In this document: positions 58,544 through 64,000 of the stretch, one piece after another
Position numbering within the stretch: position 1 is the first letter of the stretch
How the letters are laid out: each line of letters begins with the position of its first letter
DNA from: NCED01 sp035493955
GTDB taxonomy: Bacteria > Pseudomonadota > Alphaproteobacteria > Caulobacterales > Caulobacteraceae
Reading direction: 5' to 3'
DNA length: 64,000 nucleotides
Assembly: GCA_035493955.1 (NCBI GenBank)
Contig: DATJHI010000036.1
Coordinates: forward strand, 265,154-329,153
The notes under the pieces: generated by a model
Told to the model about the DNA's origin: nothing
The model's database searches: none
The model's input: only the letters and a program-made list of their open reading frames with translations
Position numbers and translations under genes: made by a program

Positions 58544-58691
58544 GTTTTTCTGCTTTCTCGTCCCGCAGCCGGATTGCGTACGGGGGTGGACAGGGACGGC
58601 TCTGCTGTTGGGCGGTTCCGGGTCCTCTCCATACCGGCGGGCCATCCCGCCGGGGTAGGGGCGAGGATCGTTTCGAACCCTCGCATCGCGT

Positions 58692-58788
58692 CATCCTCGG
58701 ATGGCCCTTAAGGCAGAGCCGAAGACCCGGCAGCCGAACGCGTCGAGCTGGGGGTCTTCGGATCTCCGCTGCGCTCCGCCCGAGGATG
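58692..58788. repeat. Nested inverted repeat between rpsO and pnp
   Basis: Outer arms CATCCTCGG (58692-58700) and CCGAGGATG (58780-58788), inner arms CCGAAGACCC (58719-58728) and GGGTCTTCGG (58752-58761). Both perfect. The whole 272-base gap 58544-58815 otherwise holds no gene. In the minus-strand transcript rpsO ends just before it and pnp starts about 150 bases after it. Outer-arm sequence also occurs near 7872. Confidence 0.7.
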
Positions 58789-58815
58789 GCGTGCGAAGCG
58801 CGGGAGAAATCTGAA

Positions 58816-59085
58816 CTAGCGGCGCAGACCCAGGGTGTCGATCAGAGCGCGATAACGCCCGTCGTCGACGCCTTTCAGGTGGTCGAGCAGCCGCCGACGC
58901 TGCGACACCATCTTGAGCAGGCCGCGGCGGGAGTGGTTGTCCTTCTTGTGGGACTTGAAGTGCTCGGTCAGGTTGGCGATCCGTTCGGACAGGATCGCGA
59001 CCTGCACTTCGGCAGACCCGGTATCGCCCTCGGTGCGGGCGTGGCTGTGAATGAGTTCAGCCTTACGTTCGGTCGTAATCGACAT
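58816..59085 (-). CDS. rpsO: 30S ribosomal protein S15
   Basis: 89 residues, complete and typical: MSITTERKAELI, HARTEGDTGSAEVQVAIL, LTEHFKSHKKDNHSRRGLL, ending YRALIDTLGLRR. truB ends four bases upstream, so co-transcribed. Precedes pnp as in most bacteria. Confidence 0.98.
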   Translation of the reverse strand: MSITTERKAELIHSHARTEGDTGSAEVQVAILSERIANLTEHFKSHKKDNHSRRGLLKMVSQRRRLLDHLKGVDDGRYRALIDTLGLRR

Positions 59086-59088
59086 CGG

Positions 59089-60051
59089 TCATGACTCCAG
59101 GTCGAGGTGGAAGACGCGCGTGGGGTTCAACCGACCCGCACGCATTTCGCAGAGCGCCACGATCCGCCCCCCTGAGGTGGCTGAAACGGTTCGGCTCGCG
59201 TCCTGGCCACCGATGATGCGGGGGATAAGGCGCGGTCGAAGCGCTTCGACCTGTCGGGGAACGAGAACGATGGGTCGTCCCTGTTTGAGCCTGAAGGCGT
59301 CTTCGTCGGTCACGGCCAGCGCCGGGATGTCGTCCAGCGCGGTCTCGACCGGAAGCAGCGCCTCCGAGCCCGCGCCCCTATGCACCAGATCGGTCAATTT
59401 ATCCAGTGATATCGCCTGGGCCTCGTGGAAGCCGCCGACGCGGGTGCGGCGCAGGGCGTCGACGTGGCCGCAGGCCCCCAGGGCCAGGGCGAGGTCCCGG
59501 ACGACGGCCCGCACATAGGTGCCCTTGCCGCAGGCGATCTCGATCTCGACGTGGTCGGCGTCCGGGGCGGCGACGACCGCAGCCGAATGGACTACGACCG
59601 GACGCGACTCCAGCACCAGGTCGACGCCGGCCCGGGCCAGGTCGTAGGCGCGCTCTCCGTCCACCTTGATGGCCGAAAAGGCCGGCGGCGCCTGCATGAT
59701 CTCGCCGACGAAGGCGGGCAGGGCGGCGGCCACGGCCTCGGCCGAGGGGCGCACGTCGGAGGTCTCGATCACCGCGCCCTCGCGGTCGTAGGAGGCGGTG
59801 GTCGTCCCCCAGGCGATGGTGAAGCGGTAAGCCTTGCCCGCCTCCATCAGGAAGGGGACGGTCTTGGTCGCCTCGCCCAGGGCTATGGGGAGCACGCCCG
59901 AGGCCAGGGGGTCGAGGGTGCCGGCGTGGCCGGCCTTCTGGGCGTTGAACAGGCGGCGGACCTTCGACACCGCGTCGGTGGAGGTGATGTCCAGGGGCTT
60001 GTCCAGGCAGACCCAGCCGTGGACCGGCTCGCCCTTGCGGCGGCGCCCCAC
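59089..60051 (-). CDS. truB: tRNA pseudouridine-55 synthase
   Basis: 320 residues. Makes pseudouridine 55 in the T arm of tRNA. Catalytic Asp47 in GHAGTLDPLASGVL; KPLDITSTDAV and GKGTYVRAVVRDLA are family marks. GTG start overlaps the rbfA stop by one base (TAGTG). Length at the usual range. Confidence 0.96.
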   Translation of the reverse strand: MGRRRKGEPVHGWVCLDKPLDITSTDAVSKVRRLFNAQKAGHAGTLDPLASGVLPIALGEATKTVPFLMEAGKAYRFTIAWGTTTASYDREGAVIETSDVRPSAEAVAAALPAFVGEIMQAPPAFSAIKVDGERAYDLARAGVDLVLESRPVVVHSAAVVAAPDADHVEIEIACGKGTYVRAVVRDLALALGACGHVDALRRTRVGGFHEAQAISLDKLTDLVHRGAGSEALLPVETALDDIPALAVTDEDAFRLKQGRPIVLVPRQVEALRPRLIPRIIGGQDASRTVSATSGGRIVALCEMRAGRLNPTRVFHLDLES

Positions 60052-60476
60052 TACGCGTCGTCCTCGGACGAAAGCCTAGTCGAAAGGTCGCGCCTGACCT
60101 CCGGCCGGTCGAACAGGCGGTTCATCCGCTCCGCCTCCTCGAAACTCTGGTCGTGGATGAATTTCAGGTCGGGGGTGAACTTCAACTCGATCTGGCGGGC
60201 CAGGCGCCCGCGCAGGAACTTGGCGACCCGGTTCAGCCCGTCCACCACGGCCTGGGCCTGGACCCCGCCCAGGGGCTCCACGAAGCAGATGGCGTGTTTC
60301 AGGTCGGGGCTCATCCGCACCTCGGTGACGGTCACCGAGGTGTCGAGCAGGGCCGGGTCCTGCAGGGTCTCCTCGCGCAGGATGGCCGCCAGCGCATGGC
60401 GCACCAGCTCGCCCGCCCGGAGTTGACGCTGGGTCGGGCCGGCCTCGCGGCCGCCCTTGGATTGGGTGTGTTTCAT
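60051..60476 (-). CDS. rbfA: Ribosome-binding factor A
   Basis: 141 residues. KH-like fold that helps 16S rRNA maturation in cold. RAGELVRHALAAILREE, VTVTEVRMSPDLKHAICFV and FTPDLKFIHDQSFEEAERMN are family core segments. ATG with GGAGACCGTC upstream. The infB gene usually upstream is not here; a lipoprotein gene is in its place. Confidence 0.95.
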   Translation of the reverse strand: MKHTQSKGGREAGPTQRQLRAGELVRHALAAILREETLQDPALLDTSVTVTEVRMSPDLKHAICFVEPLGGVQAQAVVDGLNRVAKFLRGRLARQIELKFTPDLKFIHDQSFEEAERMNRLFDRPEVRRDLSTRLSSEDDA

Positions 60477-60557
60477 GACGGTCTCCAGCCTCGTGCGGCG
60501 GATCGGACGCCGCGGGAGGGGGGCTCGCGAAGTTGCGAAGGCGCGGTGCTTACCGGT

Positions 60558-61070
60558 TCAGCGCTTCGGGCGCAACAGCGACAGGTCGCCCTCGAAACCG
60601 ACCAGGCGGTAGGTCCCCTCCTCGTCCTTGAAGTCGAGCAGGCAGGGCCCGTCCTTCTTGGCGACCACGCAGATTGCGCCCGCCCCGAGGGGCCGTACGA
60701 ACCGGGTGATGGCCAGGCTGGAGGGAAGGGGCTGGCTGGCCGAATAGCCGCGCATTTCGGCCACCGCGCGGAACACCTCGGGCCTCAGCAGGGCGTCGAC
60801 CGCCACGTCCACCAGGGGCCCGGCCAGGAAGGCCCCGAAGGCCTGCAGGCTGGCGCCGCCGCCTTCGCTCGTCCTGGCGACCTCCGCCATCACTCGCGCC
60901 CGCAGGTTGGTCTTCAGCGCCTCGCGGTCGACATGGGCGTCGAAGGCGGCGCGGTCGCCGTCGCGGATGGAGACGAGGAAGGCATGGACGTCGCTGGCCG
61001 CGCTGTATCTCGGCACGGTGGCGCAGGCGCTGAGGGCCAGGGCGAGCGCGAGGAGGACGAGCTTGTTCAT
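60558..61070 (-). CDS. Lipoprotein, DUF2939-like
   Basis: 170 residues. Signal peptide with lipobox LSAC at C16 (MNKLVLLALALALSAC). The mature part has DRAAFDAHVDREALKTNLRAR and a C-terminal GPLVDVAVDALLRPEVF, similar to the DUF2939 pattern. Located in the inner or outer membrane periplasmic face. Function unknown. Stands 81 bases upstream of rbfA, same direction. Confidence 0.7.
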   Translation of the reverse strand: MNKLVLLALALALSACATVPRYSAASDVHAFLVSIRDGDRAAFDAHVDREALKTNLRARVMAEVARTSEGGGASLQAFGAFLAGPLVDVAVDALLRPEVFRAVAEMRGYSASQPLPSSLAITRFVRPLGAGAICVVAKKDGPCLLDFKDEEGTYRLVGFEGDLSLLRPKR

Positions 61071-61159
61071 GGACGCCCCAGGACACGAAAGGGAAACGGC
61101 GCGGCCTTGTGGCCTGCCGGCGAAAGCAAGCTCCAGGGACGCGCCGAACCTTGGCGAAG

Positions 61160-61612
61160 TTACGGCGCGGCGCAGTTCCCGGCCCGGGCCTGGATCACGT
61201 AGAACAGGGCCTTGGCCTGGCTCATCTCATAGCGGTCGCCGGGGGTGTTGTTGGTCTTGCCGGTGACCAGGCTGACCGCCGAGTCCGGCCCGGTCTGGGG
61301 CTGGGCGAGGCTGGACTGGTTCCAGCGCGACAGCACCGGCGAACAGGCCGCCACCACCGCCTGGGCCACCTGGTCGGCCGGGTCTTCGTGCGAGCGGGCC
61401 AGGCGGTAACCCCAGCGGTGCAGGCAGTCGTCCAGGGCCGCGGCGTCGCCGCCCGTGGCGGCGGTCACCGCGGCCGGATCGGTGGTCGCGGCCGGCTGGG
61501 CGGCGAACGGCGAACAGATCTTCGCGTCCGCCGATCCGGTGTGGGCGCGTTCCGCGCACCCCGCGGCCGCCAGCAGGACCAGGGCCATGCCGCTCAGTTG
61601 TCTCATGCGCAT
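61160..61612 (-). CDS. Putative lipoprotein, uncharacterised
   Basis: 150 residues with a lipoprotein signal (MRMRQLSGMALVLLAAAGC, C19). Mature part has four more cysteines in ICSPFAAQ, LDDCLHRWGYRLA, AACSPVLSRW and the C-terminal AGNCAAP, so disulfides are likely. No family recognised. Same direction as the DUF2939-like lipoprotein 89 bases downstream; ahcY is 38 bases upstream in the same direction. Confidence 0.7.
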   Translation of the reverse strand: MRMRQLSGMALVLLAAAGCAERAHTGSADAKICSPFAAQPAATTDPAAVTAATGGDAAALDDCLHRWGYRLARSHEDPADQVAQAVVAACSPVLSRWNQSSLAQPQTGPDSAVSLVTGKTNNTPGDRYEMSQAKALFYVIQARAGNCAAP

Positions 61613-61650
61613 AATCGTCCAGCCTCCTCAGGGGTTGGAGGCCGCGGGTT

Positions 61651-63063
61651 TCAGTACCGGTAGTGATCCGGCTTGAACGGCCCCTCTTTCGGCACGCCGA
61701 TATAATCGGCCTGCTCGGTCCTCAAACGCGTGAGCTTGGCTCCGAGTTTCTCCAGGTGGAGCATGGCCACCTTTTCATCGAGATGCTTGGGCAGGGTGTA
61801 GACCTGTTTTTCGTAGGCCTTGCCGTTGGTCCACAACTCGATCTGGGCCAGGGTCTGGTTGGTGAACGAGGCGCTCATCACGAAGCTGGGGTGGCCGGTG
61901 GCGTTGCCCAGGTTCACCAGACGGCCCTCGGACAGCAGGATGATCTTCTTGCCGTCGGGGAATTCGATGTGGTGGACCTGCGGCTTGATCTCGTCCCACT
62001 TGAAGTTCTTCAGGCCGGCGACCTGAATCTCCGAGTCGAAGTGGCCGATATTGCAGACGATGGCGTTGTTCTTCATCGCCCGCATGTGGTCGACGGTGAT
62101 GACGTCCTTGTTGCCCGTGGCGGTGACGAAGATGTCGGCGCGGCCGGCGCTGTCGTCCAGGGTCTGGACCTCATAGCCTTCCATCGCCGCCTGCAGGGCG
62201 CAGATCGGGTCGATCTCGGTGACGATCACCCGTGCGCCGCCCTGGCGCAGCGAGGCGGCCGAGCCCTTGCCTACGTCGCCGTAGCCGCAGACCACCGCCA
62301 CCTTGCCCGACAGCATCACGTCGGTGCCGCGGCGGATGGCGTCGACCAGGCTCTCGCGGCAGCCGTAGAGGTTGTCGAACTTGGACTTGGTGACGCTGTC
62401 GTTGACGTTGATCGCCGGGAACGGGAGCTTGCCCTGCTTGGCGAGCTCGTAGAGGCGATGGACACCGGTCGTGGTCTCTTCGCTGACGCCCTTGATCGTC
62501 GCGACAGTCTTGGTGAGGTAGCCCGGACGCTCCTTGAGGAAGCGGTTGAGCGTCGCGACGAACACTTCCTCGTCCTCGTTCGACGGCTGGAACAGCGTCT
62601 CGCCGGCCTCGACCCGCGCGCCCCACAGCGCGAACATCGTCGCGTCGCCGCCGTCATCAAGGATCATGTTGCAGGTCTGGTCCTGGCCCCAGTCGAAGAT
62701 GCGTTCGACATATTCCCAATATTCGTCGAGCGTTTCGCCCTTGATCGCAAACACAGGGACGCCGGTCGCGGCGATGGCGGCGGCGGCATGGTCCTGGGTC
62801 GAGAAGATGTTGCACGTCGCCCAGCGCACGTCGGCGCCGAGCGCGGTCAGCGTCTCGATCAGCACCGCGGTCTGGATCGTCATGTGGAGCGACCCCGTGA
62901 TGCGCGCGCCGGTCAGCGGCTTCGACGCCCCGAATTCCTCGCGCAGCGCCATCAGTCCCGGCATCTCGGTCTCGGCAATCTCGATTTCCTTGCGACCGAA
63001 ATCGGCAAGTGAGATATCCTTGACGACATAGTCGCGGGTCATGGTGTCGGCAGTCGTGGCCAC
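61651..63063 (-). CDS. ahcY: Adenosylhomocysteinase, chimeric sequence
   Basis: 470 residues, NAD-dependent S-adenosylhomocysteine hydrolase. NAD-binding GYGDVGKG (260-267) and C-terminal GPFKPDHYRY are complete. Residues 1-214 and 251-470 point to different lineages: the N-terminal part (VKDISLADFGRKEIEIAETE, WGARVEAGETLFQPSNED, LKERPGYLTKTVATIKGV) is sphingomonad-like, the C-terminal part (VAGLKNFKWDEIKPQV, SEGRLVNLGNATGHPS) is Caulobacteraceae-like. The switch is inside the conserved block (215-250, bases 62314-62421). GTG start at 63061-63063 follows TTTGGAGAA. Reading frame is intact across the joint. Confidence 0.9.
   Translation of the reverse strand: MATTADTMTRDYVVKDISLADFGRKEIEIAETEMPGLMALREEFGASKPLTGARITGSLHMTIQTAVLIETLTALGADVRWATCNIFSTQDHAAAAIAATGVPVFAIKGETLDEYWEYVERIFDWGQDQTCNMILDDGGDATMFALWGARVEAGETLFQPSNEDEEVFVATLNRFLKERPGYLTKTVATIKGVSEETTTGVHRLYELAKQGKLPFPAINVNDSVTKSKFDNLYGCRESLVDAIRRGTDVMLSGKVAVVCGYGDVGKGSAASLRQGGARVIVTEIDPICALQAAMEGYEVQTLDDSAGRADIFVTATGNKDVITVDHMRAMKNNAIVCNIGHFDSEIQVAGLKNFKWDEIKPQVHHIEFPDGKKIILLSEGRLVNLGNATGHPSFVMSASFTNQTLAQIELWTNGKAYEKQVYTLPKHLDEKVAMLHLEKLGAKLTRLRTEQADYIGVPKEGPFKPDHYRY
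62314..62421. other. Putative lineage junction inside ahcY
   Basis: Block encoding FPAINVNDSVTKSKFDNLYG and the following CRESLVDAIRRGTDVM, nearly invariant between Caulobacterales and Sphingomonadales. Sequence on the low-coordinate side matches the rest of the window in base use; on the high-coordinate side base use, gene content and neighbour order change. A joint in this block would be invisible to the reading frame. Confidence 0.75.
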
Positions 63064-63124
63064 GGTCGAATTCTCCAAATGTCGGGTTCGCGCCGCCCCT
63101 AGCGGGCGATCACCCGGAAGGCAA

Positions 63125-63144
63125 ATATAAAGAATCCTTTATAT
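63125..63144. promoter_or_regulatory. Perfect palindromic operator upstream of ahcY
   Basis: ATATAAAG-AATC-CTTTATAT, 8-bp perfect arms with a 4-base spacer, 62 bases upstream of the ahcY start. Resembles operators of ArsR-type regulators of S-adenosylhomocysteine metabolism (SahR type). No such regulator gene is in the window. Confidence 0.6.
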
Positions 63145-63157
63145 GTTGCTAGGAGCG

Positions 63158-63733
63158 TCAGGCGATGCCCGTTTCGCTGACCAGCAGGCGCGGGTCGATG
63201 CCGGCCTTGCGGAAGGATGCCGACCAGCGCTTGTCAGCAGGCGTGTCGAACAGCAATTGATGATCGCCATCGACCGCGAACCAGCCGTGCCGGGTCATTT
63301 CCTCGTCGAGCTGGCCCTCGCCCCAGCCGGCATAGCCGAGTGCAATGAGCCAGTGTTTGGGACCCCGCCCCTCCGCAATGGCCCGAAGGATGTCGATCGT
63401 CGCAGTCATTGCGAAGCGCTCGCCTCCCGCGGTCGCGACCTCGAGCGAATCCTGCCCGCCCCAATCAGTCGAATGGAGAACGAAGCCTCGGCCCGGCTCC
63501 ATCGGACCGCCATGATAGACGGCGCAGTCGGGCGCGCTGCCGGGATCGATGTCGAGCTGTTCGAGCACGTCGCGAAAGCCGATGCCCGCGCGCTTGTGGC
63601 CGATGCCGATGCCGATCGCGCCATTGTCGTCGTGGACGCACATGGCGATCACCGCGCGTTCGAACCGCGGGTCGGCCATGCCGGGCATCGCCAGCAGCAG
63701 CTTGCCGCCCAAAAATCGCGGTGTATCGCCCAT
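63158..63733 (-). CDS. YqgE/AlgH family protein
   Basis: 191 residues, DUF179 family: starts MGDTPRFLGGKLLLAMPGMAD, then DNGAIGIGIGHKRAGI, YHGGPMEPGRGFVLHSTDW, and GYAGWGEGQLDEEM. Function unsettled in the family. Base use is distinctly less GC-rich than the first 62 kb and the order ahcY-yqgE-peroxiredoxin is that of sphingomonads. ATG 63731-63733 is used; the longer frame is a shadow. Divergent from the next gene. Confidence 0.9.
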   Translation of the reverse strand: MGDTPRFLGGKLLLAMPGMADPRFERAVIAMCVHDDNGAIGIGIGHKRAGIGFRDVLEQLDIDPGSAPDCAVYHGGPMEPGRGFVLHSTDWGGQDSLEVATAGGERFAMTATIDILRAIAEGRGPKHWLIALGYAGWGEGQLDEEMTRHGWFAVDGDHQLLFDTPADKRWSASFRKAGIDPRLLVSETGIA

Positions 63734-63829
63734 CCGCCGCAGAATGAGCCTGTCGCGCCGGTGCCGCAAGCCTTGAGGCCTCGCCCTGCCGCGCCTATCT
63801 CGCCCTGCAACGCACCCAAGGAGACACGA

Positions 63830-64000
63830 ATGACTATCCAGACCGGCGACAAGCTGCCCGATACCGCAATCACCATCGCCACGGCGGATGGTCCCCAGCC
63901 GACCACGACCGGCGAATTTTTCGGCGGCAAGAAGGTCGCTCTGTTCGCGGTTCCCGGCGCCTTCACCCCGACCTGCTCGGCGCGACACCTGCCCTCGTTC
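63830..64000 (+). CDS. Prx5-type peroxiredoxin (C-terminus beyond window)
   Basis: 57 codons are present, then the window ends. MTIQTGDKLPDTAITI is the usual start of the Prx5/AhpE type, and peroxidatic Cys49 sits in VPGAFTPTCSARHLPSF. ATG has AAGGAGA seven bases upstream. It differs from the 1-Cys and 2-Cys enzymes elsewhere in the window and belongs to the sphingomonad-like tail. Confidence 0.85.
   Translation, partial: MTIQTGDKLPDTAITIATADGPQPTTTGEFFGGKKVALFAVPGAFTPTCSARHLPSF

Noticed and set aside
56585..58711. 708-codon plus frame over pnp
   Set aside because: Antisense shadow; the pnp product contains all catalytic, KH and S1 motifs.

Overview
The window is dense, high-GC bacterial chromosome from an alphaproteobacterium, most likely a Caulobacteraceae member of the Phenylobacterium/Caulobacter type. 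Evidence is the rpsT-dnaA pair with a Caulobacter-like DnaA, GANTC methylation sites in front of dnaA, an F1-only ATP synthase operon (atpHAGDC without F0 genes), a short epsilon subunit, the sucCDAB-lpd cluster, and DUF1465, DUF1192 and DUF4164 genes. No tRNA, rRNA, CRISPR array, prophage or insertion sequence was seen.

Layout. 1-4.5 kb: a cut-off creatininase, 1-Cys peroxiredoxin, acetyl-CoA synthetase (acs) and an alpha/beta hydrolase. 4.5-5.9 kb: three tandem small secreted paralogues with duplicated leaders. 5.9-13.6 kb: rimO, a GmhB-like phosphatase, transketolase, DUF4164, zapA, priA and transaldolase. 13.6-17.3 kb: DUF484-xerC, DUF4337 and an NfeD/SPFH pair. 17.4-25.7 kb, minus strand: sucC-sucD-sucA-sucB-lpdA, the lower TCA cycle and 2-oxoglutarate dehydrogenase, with a good promoter at 25800-25828. 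26.1-31.8 kb: atpH-atpA-atpG-[PhyH dioxygenase]-atpD-atpC. 31.9-38.9 kb: a small membrane protein, a secreted serine protease, then proA-nadD-rsfS-rlmH-envC-like-ctpA. 39-43 kb: hslO, DUF1465, DUF1192, a quinone oxidoreductase and murI. 43.1-44.1 kb: a low-GC orphan methyltransferase that looks acquired. 44.2-46.4 kb: ahpC-ahpD divergent from oxyR, with an OxyR site between them. 46.4-52.4 kb: dapF-mtaB-ftsY-ispZ/yciB-like, rpsT and dnaA. 52.6-56.2 kb, minus strand: sdhCDAB plus an unannotated 52-residue membrane protein. 56.4-61.6 kb, minus strand: rbfA-truB-rpsO-pnp and two lipoproteins.

The last about 1.7 kb does not belong with the rest. The C-terminal half of adenosylhomocysteinase (ahcY) reads like Caulobacteraceae, but its N-terminal half, the following YqgE-family gene, the partial Prx5-type peroxiredoxin and the AT-rich ahcY leader read like a sphingomonad. 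The switch falls in the most conserved block of ahcY (about 62314-62421). The simplest reading is a chimeric metagenome contig joined at a conserved gene; homologous gene replacement is the alternative.

No plainly new multi-gene system was found. The best leads are the ahcY junction, the dioxygenase inside the ATP synthase operon, the tandem secreted triplet with repeated leader hairpins, the orphan methyltransferase, a PriA lacking one zinc site, and structured intergenic repeats, notably the one between rpsO and pnp.
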